DNA of 64,000 nucleotides from Notospermus geniculatus (Eukaryota; Nemertea; Pilidiophora; Heteronemertea; Lineidae), in the NCBI GenBank assembly GCA_002633025.1, contig NMRB01000083.1, positions 251,304 to 315,303 on the forward strand, read 5' to 3'. Shown piece by piece: positions 55,635 to 64,000 of the stretch. Below the pieces are notes generated by a model that saw nothing but the letters and a program-made list of their open reading frames with translations, was not told the DNA's origin and did no database searches. The number at the start of each line of letters is the position of its first letter. The first letter of the stretch is position 1. A program made the translations under genes and the position numbers.

Positions 55635-56558
55635 TTATTGCTGCTGCAACTTAATCCTCCGATCAACCTAGAAGTAGAATTAGAATTAGAATTTTATTGC
55701 TCATTGCTCGTCGTAAGCAAGACGTCGTTGCTTTTCATTGCAGACGGGCAATGATTTTTACTGATTTCTTTCCACTGTTGCTAGCAAGAGCTCGAAATTG
55801 TGCTTCATTTGCTGCGGTCTTATAAAGATTGTCATGTTGGCTAATATTTCCTTGATTCACAGGAATGGGTTTTTCCATTTTCTTGTCAAACTTTCGAGAA
55901 TGCCCCAAGAATAGCCCCAAATCTGCCCCATGATTCTCTCGTATAGACAACATAATACTATGAACTCGTGCTGAAATTCGCGGTAAAACTACATTTTTCG
56001 ATCAGTAATTTGTTGGAAATTCGTACGAGACTCTTGGGGTCATTTGTTGAATTAATGCGGACAACTTTTGATGACGTCACGTGGTAGAATTCCCGCAGTA
56101 GACTGGTGCCCTGTCCTGCAACCAAGCCGTACAAGACAAAAAGTTAATCGAAGTATAGCGAGGGTGGATGATCAGTCTAAAAAATCAACATTTACCGATG
56201 GGTTAGGATCTGAAACAATAGATCACATCGCATCCGTACCGGTATGTATTAGATTATCCAAGGAAACTCGATTAACAGTACCGTTCTCATCAACACGCCA
56301 TTATTCAGTGTATTCCCGCGTATACCATTTTAGCTATTCTCGATTATGAGATCGACAGCGCAATTGTGGTGACGTCATCGAGGATCAATTGTCATAAATT
56401 TTTCACAAGATTACGCACTCAGTCATTGTGGAAAATCTTTTTGTGAGTCAGGACATCACCCTAGATTTATTAACCTCGCTATGCATGATTTGAAATCGTA
56501 CTATAATTGAAAAGAACACGTAGGTTTTAAACCTTACCTACCGGTATGTCGTATTTCT
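55635..56558. other. No gene seen
   Basis: Unassigned. A short AGAATT repeat lies at 55672-55696. There is no convincing coding frame. Confidence 0.35.
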
Positions 56559-56709
56559 AATGAAATGGTCCATGGACCATGTGCTCACCTTGGTGAATGT
56601 ACCAGAAGAACAACGGACAAAAATGTTAAATCGAAATGTTCCTAGGCAAGCCTTGAGTTCCAGGTACAGAGGGTACCCAGACACCTGATCACACCAAGTC
56701 AGAAGATAT

Positions 56710-56841
56710 TAGCGAGTTTTCGCAGAGCCCCCGAAACGCCAACGTGAACGCCAATCCCATTGTCCGATGTCACGAAGAGAGTAGCGAACAATAGGATAGA
56801 CGTTCGCGTCGGCGTTTCGGGGGCTTTGCGAAAACTCTCTA
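56710..56841. mobile_element. Hairpin MITE
   Basis: AGCGAGTTTTCGCAGAGCCC and CCGAAACGCC are mirrored by GGCGTTTCGGGGGCTTTGCG and AAAACTCTCT, giving about 45-bp arms. Confidence 0.8.
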
Positions 56842-57297
56842 TTATGTCAAATAGCCGCGAAACACCAAATGACAAATTTTTGAACTTCGACCTCGGTGGC
56901 CTTGAAAAGTAGGTCAAATCAAAAACCCGTTACATGTCATGTATCCTCATTAGATGTCCCGATGATGAAAATCTGGAGACGATCCAGACGTTAGTTTGGG
57001 AATTATTGTAATTAGAATCAAATCCGACCGAAACTTGGTGTATGTATCCTCGTTAAATAAACCCATGATTAAAATTTTGGAGACGATCCAGTCATTAGGT
57101 CAGGAGTTGTTGCACTTTTTGTGTTGTGGGTTTTAGCCACCTAGTGGCCAAGCCAAGAATTGAATCGGACCGAAACTTGGTGTCGTAGGTCATATGACAT
57201 AGGGGTAAATATGTACCGGTACCAAGGTTCAGGTCAATAGCCCCAGGTGTTACGAAACGTGCCACCAAAAGGCAAAATTCTGAACCTTGACCCAAAA

Positions 57298-57474
57298 GGG
57301 AAACACACCGCATGAGCTACAGCTAAATCTTGTCCGCAGTCAGGTGTACTTCACTGCGGACAGAAATATAGGTCATCCAGGTGTGCTGTGTGTATTTATA
57401 TATCGTGGTATGCAGGGCTGGCCTAATACATTAGTTTCGCAGTAGCTCACGCGGAGTGTGCCCCTTGTCTGTGA
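57298..57474. mobile_element. MITE copy nested in the dispersed repeat
   Basis: Over 90% identical to 51248-51413 and in the same orientation, with ACACACCGCATGAGCTAC at the left and GTAGCTCACGCGGAGTGTGC at the right. Repeat sequence continues on both sides. Confidence 0.88.
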
Positions 57475-57765
57475 CCTTGAAAAGTAGGTCAAATCAAAAT
57501 CCCGTGTTATATGTTATGTACCCTCATTAGATACACCTATGACACCTATGATAAAAATTTGGAGACGATCCAATCATTAGTTCAGGAGTTATTGCACTTT
57601 TTGTCTTTTTGGTTTTAGCCACCTAGTGGCCAAGTCATGAATCAAATCGGACCGAAACTTGGTGTCGTAGGTCATATGACCTAGGCATGCTAGGGGTATG
57701 TACCAAATTTCAGATCAATAGCCGCAGCGGTTACGAAACGTGCCCTGCTAACTGACGGAAGCCTG

Positions 57766-58788
57766 TTACGGTGCAACTCTGCAATTATTGCAACTGTGGA
57801 AGTGCTCTTGCAACTCTAGAATCGCAACTACGGAAGCGACTAGTTATACAAGTCTCTAAAAGATGTCACATGTGTAGCGTCAATTGAAAACTGTTGATAG
57901 AAAACTCCATAGCCCTTCCACAAGATAGAGAAAATTGCCTATAATCACTGTCTGCGTGCTCTGGAACCGAGCCAGATAGTTTCTATCGAAAGCAACTGTC
58001 GTAAGGCCCATCCACGTACGGTGGGATTGTCAAATCATTCTGTCTGACAGCCGTCTTTACCTCCCACGTGATAGCTGTCTTCATTCAACAGGTTGCCTAC
58101 AAGAAGGAAACAAGTCGCCGCCGCGGTTGTAGTGTACCTGAAATGGGGACGATGGCCGACTTTTTCAATAGGTGTCACCAGTGGTTAAATCTATTGAAAT
58201 GAAACTGACATCCCGGTCCTGATCAATCTCCCACACAAAATGCGCCCCTTGTATTAGGACCGGGTTTCGGTGTGCTGGCAAAGGAGGCAGCACACGCTTT
58301 GGGTATATGAATGGTTCCTTGGAAGGGAACAGTACGGTGCATATACCACTCCCTCCTGCCCTTATCTCCTTTACGATCATTCGCCAGACATTTCAACGCA
58401 TCCTCTTTCTCATGCCGATTTACCGGCGGTGATGGCATTCCGTTAACTCCACACCAACACCGCCGATTCAATCCAATGAAATTCGTGTCAGCCGCCACAG
58501 ATCAACAGGATGGCCAATCAGAGACTGCGTTACAGACACCGAAGGCATGTATGGTGCAGCAATGTTTACTTCTGGGTTCGGCTCTTGTATGGCGATGTAA
58601 ATTCAAATCTGATTGGTCGAGGTTGGGCTGTTTCATCAAGCAACCATTCCGGACGATATGATGTATTTATGCAAAAAACAGCAGTAAACAAAAAAAAAAT
58701 TTTTCCTGCGATCTAGGTATAGGCTATAATTATCGGACGAAAGTTTCTTCTTGACAACAACTTTTATTTAATTTGAAAAACAATCATG
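57766..58788. other. No gene seen
   Basis: Unassigned. Open frames near 58311-58661 on the plus strand overlap minus-strand frames and lack features. Confidence 0.3.
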
Positions 58789-58995
58789 TCATATTTGCAG
58801 TGGGGGTGCACCACAAGAGCAGCGAACAGCATTCCTGACAGATTTTCTTCTGGAGTGGGCCTGGTGTTTGTGGTGTGAGCCGTGCGAACTAAGCGCAAAA
58901 CCCAGGTTAGCCTTGATGCCTCTTTCTTCAACCTGTCTCCTTTGAGGAATAATTTCTCGAAACTCAGTCACAGATTTATTTTCACGCAGAAAGTT
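58789..58995 (-). CDS. Candidate terminal exon, unknown protein
   Basis: On the minus strand an acceptor TTCAG lies just before 58995. The frame then reads N-F-L-R-E-N-K-S-V-T-E-F-R-E-I-I-P-Q and is rich in R, H and S. It ends C-S-C-G-A-P-P-L-Q-I before a TGA at 58791-58789. AAATAAA follows about 30 bases downstream (about 58765). Splice site, open frame, stop and poly(A) signal in order make a terminal exon plausible. Upstream exons and family are not recognised. Confidence 0.4.
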   Translation of the reverse strand, partial: NFLRENKSVTEFREIIPQRRQVEERGIKANLGFALSSHGSHHKHQAHSRRKSVRNAVRCSCGAPPLQI

Positions 58996-59890
58996 CTGAA
59001 TATATCATTTCCGACTACATTTTATTGCCAATGCGAATGCCATGTTTTGAACCAACCCCTCCCCTACTTCAACATGATATTCGTCTGCCATTTCTGGTGT
59101 TCAACGTGCAGTGGTCTGTACGACAGTCCTATAGAGCAGGTGCTGTTGAATAAAAGGACTGTCTGACACATTTACAACTTCTGAGTAGCTTACAAAATCT
59201 GTCGGGGTCACTTCCACACGAGAGAAATTGACTATCAAGCAATCTTTTGGACAGTTATCAATTTCTGTCGTACATTCACTAGCTGAACAACTTCCACGGG
59301 ATAGTCTTTAGACAGATCTGACAGCAGACGTTCGACAGAAAACTGTCACATGGAACCGCGACTATACAGTCACAAGCTGAACAACTTCCATCAGAGCATT
59401 ATGGAGTCGCCCCATCAGTATGCTCCCCTCTGAGGGTTTCAAAATGCTGCTTTTTCTGAAACGACTGACGGTTTTCGATCAACGCAGAAAAAGCTACCTC
59501 AATTTTGTTTTATTTTCTTGGGTCGCGAGATCCAGTTGCGAATCAATGTTTTAAAAAGCCTACATAATAGCGTAATAATAATAACATGTTATTATTTCAT
59601 GCCTACATAATAGCGGTGTTTAAAACACAACGGCTTCACAGCCATCGTCATTCTTATGTTTTCAAATCTGAACCAATTGAACTGGTCATTCATCCCTCCC
59701 AATATTCGCGTCGTGCTACTTGACTGATTAACTGATCTCGTCTTTGATAATGACATCAGTTAGATTGCATTGCTGATTGAATCCATCCACAGGATCAAAA
59801 GGGTATTGCCAGTGTTTCATATTCGCCGGGGCCTCATATTCCCGCGTTGCTAATTTCCGAGAGAAAAAACTTGCATCCTCCACAATTATG
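58996..59890. other. No gene seen
   Basis: This would hold upstream intron or exons of the 58789-58995 candidate. ATAATAGCG is repeated at about 59564 and 59607. Nothing else was assigned. Confidence 0.3.
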
Positions 59891-60356
59891 CTACACTCCT
59901 TACGCAGTGTCTTCTCACTCATACCTGTCGTTCACAGACACTGCTTACAATATCCAGATTCCCGCCGATTTACAACTAGAGGGCGTTTAGCGTAACTAAC
60001 GAAATAAACATCTTCTGATTGGTTCACTCTCAGCGTCCTTGACAACCGCGGGAGACTTGTGACTCGCCGTCAAGCTTTTATAAGGGACAGTTGCATTGCA
60101 CTCTGCAGTGTTTAGCTCGTGTCTTTTTTGTTTTGAAACATCGCTAAAGATGTGGATAATGATGCTCTATGAGATTATTGTGTTTGTATATTGATTGATC
60201 TTGTAAACAGCAGGACCAAGCACAGGGCAATTCCCACGCTGACTGGCCTCTGACTAGTGCTGCCACCATGCAGAAAATCGGCGGGTTTCTGGCTATTGTA
60301 AGCAGTGTCTGTGAACGACAGGTATGAGTGAGAAGACACTGCGTAAGGAGTGTACA
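59891..60356. mobile_element. Foldback with ~85-bp arms
   Basis: ACACTCCTTACGCAGTGTCT through CAGACACTGCTTACAATA (59891-59975) is mirrored at 60277-60355. The loop is about 300 bp and includes the possible TTTATAAGGG box at 60077-60086. Confidence 0.8.
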
Positions 60357-60366
60357 ATATGCAGGC

Positions 60367-60760
60367 CTAGTACAGCTGAAAGGGTAAATGTCGTCCTGGG
60401 TATATACCGGTCAAAGATTACCCAGGATCTCAGTCTTCACTAAAGCAATATCCTGGGTGTAGTTTCGGTAGCCGAACATCACCCAGCTTCCGCAATCCGT
60501 GCCTAGGAACGAGTCCTATTTAGAAATCCCGTGGAATCTCGCGGTCTCGTGCCGCGGTACTTGTTGAGTGTAGCTGTTCATGACATTCTTCAGCCAGTCA
60601 CGTGACCACGGGCGAGACAACCTCGAATCCAGTTGTCATACTACGATGTTGGGTGATGTTCGGCTACCAAAAGTACACCCAGGGTATTGTTTCAGTGAAG
60701 ATTGAGATCCTGGGTAATCTTTGTATACACCCAGGACGACATTTACCCTTTCAGCCCTAG
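60367..60760. mobile_element. Foldback with ~110-bp arms
   Basis: CTGAAAGGGTAAATGTCGTC through GATTACCCAGGATCTCA and GTAGCCGAACATCACCCA is mirrored in 60645-60757. The ends read CTAGTACAGCTGAAAGGG and CCCTTTCAGCCCTAG. Confidence 0.85.
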
Positions 60761-60781
60761 TACATGCCAGTACGTTTAGGC

Positions 60782-60898
60782 TCATGTTCTGTGCGACTTT
60801 ACACTGGTTTTGTGGCGGAGGGTCACAAACAATGACAAATGTCCCTTGTTGAAAGGATAGTAACACAGTTTCTCGTTAATTGCTGACAGATCTGGCCT
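60782..60898 (-). CDS. Candidate terminal exon, 39 codons
   Basis: On the minus strand a strong polypyrimidine tract (TTTCTTTTTTCTTTCAG) ends at 60899. The frame R-P-D-L-S-A-I-N-E-K-L-C-Y-Y-P-F-N is then open to a TGA at 60784-60782. A second phase is also open for part of the way. No family is recognised and no poly(A) signal was confirmed because a foldback follows directly. Confidence 0.28.
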   Translation of the reverse strand, partial: RPDLSAINEKLCYYPFNKGHLSLFVTLRHKTSVKSHRT

Positions 60899-60943
60899 CT
60901 GAAAGAAAAAAGAAATTTATTCGTTCTCCAATTCGGAGTCGTA

Positions 60944-61300
60944 TTAAGGCCAATTCACACGGTGCGATTCGGACGGACGCGATTTTGTCGTACAATTCTA
61001 TCGGATCGGAAATTCTCTAGGTATCCACGGTTCGATTTATTCTTACGTCAATGCAGAGGAATCATTCTTCGTCAAGCGTGCCAAGTACATGGCCGCCAAC
61101 GCAGCCACCTGATTGGTCGAGTTCATGCGTCCTACGTCCGACATCGGATGAAAATAGAACATCCGTCTTGTGCATCTCACGTCGCAAAGGCCATAAAATT
61201 TTGTCGTATAGTGTGCAGTTTACACGAAGCGATTTGGAGGTACAATCGTGTCGGATCCGACCATCGGATGTAAAAATCATATCGTGTAAATTGGCCTTTA
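60944..61300. mobile_element. MITE flanked by TTA
   Basis: AGGCCAATTCACACGGTGCG is mirrored by ATCGTGTAAATTGGCCT, with TTA at 60944-60946 and 61298-61300. The inner words TCGGATCGGA and TCGGATCCGA also pair. Confidence 0.85.
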
Positions 61301-62234
61301 CATGTATTGTGTGGATTATTCATAGTTCATGAAGGGTTAGTTCAAACTCAAATTGAAACTATTCATTGCTCGTAGTGTTGTGAATGTACAGTCTAGGTTA
61401 AAAAGTAAAAAGACAGCAGATACTCCTTTGTTTCTCAGCTAATATCGATGGTTTCAACCTCTACATGTGTTTAACGTTATGCCTATAATGTTGTTAAAAT
61501 GATCACATACGGAATTGAGGTTTACTGGCAAAATATCACTAAAATATTATCATGATTGCATCAAGAAAAAAACTCATTTTTCAGAATTCGGAATGTTGAC
61601 TTATTATCATCTTGAATTTAAAACCAACGTGATATCATCCCCAGTCGAACCTATGAATCTCTGTGAAAAAACTTTTTAAAAATCATTTCTTATTTTCCAG
61701 ATATACATGTAGGCATCAGAATATCATTGGTTTTTATGAATGTGATATGTTGCAAAATTCGCCAGTTCCCATAATTTTCCCTCGTCAACAGTCACTCATA
61801 ATGATAACGTAATAGTTCATGCTGATTATTCCATCATTTTCACTGCAATAGACAGAGAATTTAACCGAAAGTTATTAAATGCTCGAAAAATATGTTTTCT
61901 GCTGATATTTTGCTATTTCTTGAAAACGATTTTTTGACACTTTTTTCACAGAATTTCTTTAAAAAGACAGTGATGTTTCCTATTCTGCTGAGATGCCAAT
62001 GGTCATTTATGTGTAAAGTTGCCATATTATACCCAAAAACATGTTGTTTAAATGATGACATAGCAAATTTAGGATTTGTGGCAAAATATCATGAAAATTA
62101 GAATTTCAAAATATCAAGATAAACACAATTTTTAGAACCCAAAGTTTTCATTTCAAAATAAGCTTCATATTATTCCCTGATGATTTTACTATTTAATAAG
62201 ACTGTACACATGTACATGATTGTATACTACCTGA
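61301..62234. other. No gene seen
   Basis: A/T-rich. AAAATATCA-type words recur around 61530, 62085 and 62109. No coding frame is supported. Confidence 0.35.
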
Positions 62235-62440
62235 AAAGCTGAACTGCATGATCAAAAAGCCCCCATGCGACGAGTAAGAGAAATGCTAACGCCCTGCAAA
62301 CACCTCGGACGAAGGCTCAGAACATGATAGACCCCCACGATGCCAGGGGGGCGCCACCGTATTTGTGTTCGAGCTGTCAAGGTGTCAACATCGTCTGGGG
62401 AGCTCCTGCTGAACACTTTCTTTGAAAGAAAAAAAAATTA

Positions 62441-62518
62441 CCCAGCTGGGAATCGAACCCGCGCCCTGTTATCCTTGTTCCACCGTCTTCCCCATTCGGC
62501 CATCGAACTTGTTGGTAG
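62441..62518 (-). repeat. tRNA-like sequence
   Basis: The minus strand shows box B GGGTTCGATTCCCAGCTGGG and an upstream diverged box A (GATGGCCGAATGGGGAAGAC). The T-arm is good but the rest is not a confident tRNA. Confidence 0.6.
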
Positions 62519-62598
62519 GCTTCCCATGTTTTCTCTTATTGGTAGTATTATTACTTAAGTTGAAGGCCTACTATGACACAAATCGTGTTCTTGTCAGC

Positions 62599-62668
62599 TG
62601 GCTCGTTGGCTGAGTGGATAGAGTGGTGGATTACAATCAGAAGGTCGACGGTTCGAATTCCGTCTAAA
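62599..62668 (+). repeat. tRNA-like sequence
   Basis: Box A TGGCTGAGTGGATAGAG is followed by box B GGTTCGAATTCCG. The T stem GACGG/CCGTC is perfect but leaves an 8-base loop, and the acceptor stem is poor. Confidence 0.65.
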
Positions 62669-62954
62669 TGACTATAATTTTTTTCTTTGAGTAATGTAAT
62701 AGGAATCCGGAGATGTTGACAGCTCTGTTATCCGAAGACAAATAAGGTGGCGTCCTCCTGGTCTCGTTGGGTCTATCATGTTCTGAGCCTTCGTCCGAGG
62801 TGTTTGCAGGGCGTTTGCAATTCTCTTGCTCGTCGCGTGGGGGCTTTTTGTTCATGCAGTTCAGCTTTAAGACTACCTTTTAACATTCGGCACGGAAAGT
62901 ATATCAGGTACCCTTCACTTCCTCAGATGTCATTCTATAACTAAACTCGCCGAC

Positions 62955-63360
62955 ATGGCCAAGTGCATGTTTATAGTTGCTTCCTTCGTTGTCGCATCGT
63001 TAACCTCTCCCCTTAAAGATGAAGAACGGTCTTACCACGACTATTTCGAAAGGCTGACAACGCACACATGTAAGATAGGGAAGGTGCTATATGGAATTTC
63101 TCCACATTCCTTATTAGAGTGTTCAAAAGCATCGTTCCTGGACTGGAGATCACCCGGGTTTGATCTTAACAACAAATTACAGTAGTTCCTCGCATACCTC
63201 GCCGTCAATCCCTGGCTCGATTCTAAAATTTTCTAAGTCCAACAAAGATGTCAATTTTTACCCTAACAATAGGCCTGATGACCAGGCCTTAAAGAACCAA
63301 CGATCTGATACCTGTCGCTTATCGAGTGACACGGCTTACTACATGTATTACGAGACATAA
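62955..63360 (+). pseudogene. Secreted PAN/apple-like protein fragment, disrupted
   Basis: ATGGCC at 62955 opens a frame with a typical signal peptide (M-A-K-C-M-F-I-V-A-S-F-V-V-A-S-L-T-S). It continues to L-L-E-C-S-K-A-S-F-L-D-W-R-S-P-G-F-D and stops with TAG at 63183-63185. This looks like the C-x3-C-x5-C-x2-F core of PAN domains with the second and third cysteines replaced by serine. A different frame then continues N-K-D-V-N-F-Y-P-N-N-R-P and D-T-C-R-L-S-S-D-T-A-Y, ending Y-Y-E-T at 63360, like the end of the exon at 28550-28858. The frame change and lost cysteines suggest a pseudogene. Alternatively the stretch 63186-63235 is an insert. Confidence 0.45.
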
Positions 63361-63377
63361 AGACCTGTATGCACTGA

Positions 63378-63519
63378 GGGCCGTATTAAAAAGGGCGTTT
63401 AAGACACAGACGCGTGTAACTTCGTCAAGTGCATGGTGGAAGTCACGTGTGTGCATTTAGTGAAGTTACACGCGTCTAAATCTTAATCGCCCGATGATCA
63501 GCCTTTTTGAATACGGCCC
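63378..63519 (-). mobile_element. Hairpin MITE, GGGCCGTATTCAAAAAGG family
   Basis: An inverted second copy of 10636-10774, with GGGCCGTATTAAAAAGGGCG at the left and GCCTTTTTGAATACGGCCC at the right. It shares the inner ACACGCGTCTAA words. Confidence 0.85.
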
Positions 63520-63905
63520 TGAATGACAAATGTCGAAGTCGCGCCAATTGTCCGTTGCATGTGGATACGTTCCATAAATGTTAACATCTTCTGACACTTT
63601 TGTGGAGTATTTCAACATGTCGTCAGATCAAGTGTTGTCGAACTGACCAAAGCAGCGGCTAATTTCGACTTTTGTCATTCAGTGTATAGAAACAAGAAAG
63701 ACGTTGTGCTTTATAATGGTTTTTATTCAGGCTCTTCATAAAAAAAATTCCAAATCTTCGTCGTCACTGAGCTAACTGCGGTTGAAGACGTAATTTTATT
63801 TCAGTGGTCGCAGTTACTACGCACAATGGGGAATAGTGATGCAACGATCTCTCTATTCCTGTCATTTCAGTTTTACTTGAACTTTGTACAGGAGAGTCAC
63901 TTATT

Positions 63906-63935
63906 ATGGTTTCCGATCTCAAGATCGGAAACCAT
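63906..63935. repeat. 14-bp perfect hairpin
   Basis: ATGGTTTCCGATCT and AGATCGGAAACCAT are separated by two bases. It may be a junction of two transposon ends next to the (GT)n tract. Confidence 0.8.
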
Positions 63936-63952
63936 ATTGTGTTTGGTCATGG

Positions 63953-63957
63953 TGTAT

Positions 63958-64000
<43 letters not shown>
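63953..64000 (+). repeat. (GT)n microsatellite
   Basis: A dinucleotide run that continues to the window edge. Confidence 0.97.

Larger units (their letters stand above)
56559..57765 (+). repeat. Dispersed repeat family, copy B, with nested insertions
   Basis: It begins with the same AATGAAATGGTCCATGGACC as copy A at 3800. From 56900 it repeats blocks containing AGGTCAAATCAAAAACCCG and GGACCGAAACTTGGTGTC two or three times. It ends near GTTACGAAACGTGCCCTGCT. A hairpin MITE (56710-56841) and a TIR MITE (57298-57474) are inserted in it. Confidence 0.78.
62235..62868. mobile_element. TIR element with two opposed tRNA-like heads, fuller copy
   Basis: Terminal inverted repeats of about 105 bp pair 62235-62338 (AAAGCTGAACTGCATGA, then AAAAAGCCCCC and AACACCTCGGACGAAGGCTC) with 62759-62868. 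Between them lie a tRNA-like sequence on the minus strand (62441-62518) and another on the plus strand (62599-62668). No protein is encoded. A truncated relative is at 27214-27632. This looks like a non-autonomous DNA transposon that carries pol III-type promoters. Confidence 0.85.

Noticed and set aside
60070-60090. Promoter with TATA-like box (TTTATAAGGG)
   Set aside because: It lies in the loop of a foldback with no recognised gene downstream, so there is not enough to call it.

Overview
This is eukaryotic (animal) genomic DNA. It has long gene-poor stretches, GT-AG introns, AATAAA signals, tRNA-derived SINE-like segments and a very dense load of short inverted-repeat DNA transposons. The ACATGTA-type simple repeats and frequent AGGCCTA-type words, together with the transposon types, suggest a marine invertebrate, perhaps a deuterostome such as an echinoderm, hemichordate or lancelet. 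That assignment is inference only. One 425-base gap (7407-7831) and six single Ns (1403, 8588, 19003, 29436, 33222, 40711) mark a draft assembly.

Layout. 0-6.5 kb: a possible coding frame at the left edge, two large foldbacks, a dispersed repeat and TAA-flanked MITEs. 8-13.6 kb: a pile-up of nested MITEs, several with TATTCATAAA-like ends, and a 2-kb long-inverted-repeat element with a broken gene inside. 13.6-18.4 kb: the best-preserved element, a 3.3-kb PIF/Harbinger transposon with an intact two-exon transposase and a damaged second gene on the other strand, inserted into an older repeat. 19-20 kb: an intronless rhodopsin-type GPCR interrupted by one in-frame TGA. 21.0-24.3 kb: a complete but inactivated pogo-type element between TA dinucleotides. 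27-29 kb: an element carrying two oppositely oriented tRNA-like heads, and a PAN/apple-like exon. 31-33 kb: a head-to-head MITE pair and a possible gene start. 36-43 kb: SINE-like pieces, a decayed repeated coding module and a 565-bp duplication across a single N. 44-53 kb: nested palindromes, two opposed arrays of a 16-bp unit, a cluster of TTAA-flanked elements and simple repeats. 54.0-55.1 kb: an uninterrupted 335-residue frame that I cannot assign. 56.5-64 kb: a second copy of the dispersed repeat with nested insertions, two candidate terminal exons on the minus strand, a fuller copy of the tRNA-like element, a second PAN-like fragment and a terminal (GT)n run.

How it works together. There is no operon or pathway. 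The window reads as a transposon graveyard with layered insertions. Several insertions can be checked against an unoccupied paralogous site inside this window: Harbinger at 14470-17770 against 18165-18185, a TTAA MITE at 49229-49433 against about 50380, and a MITE at 39904-40058 against 39690-39715. Only the Harbinger transposase looks intact, and related TAA/TTA-flanked MITEs nearby are plausible but unproven clients of such an enzyme.

Most convincing host-like content: the GPCR, the 335-residue frame, the two PAN-like fragments and a few single-exon candidates. All assignments come from reading the sequence; no database search was done.
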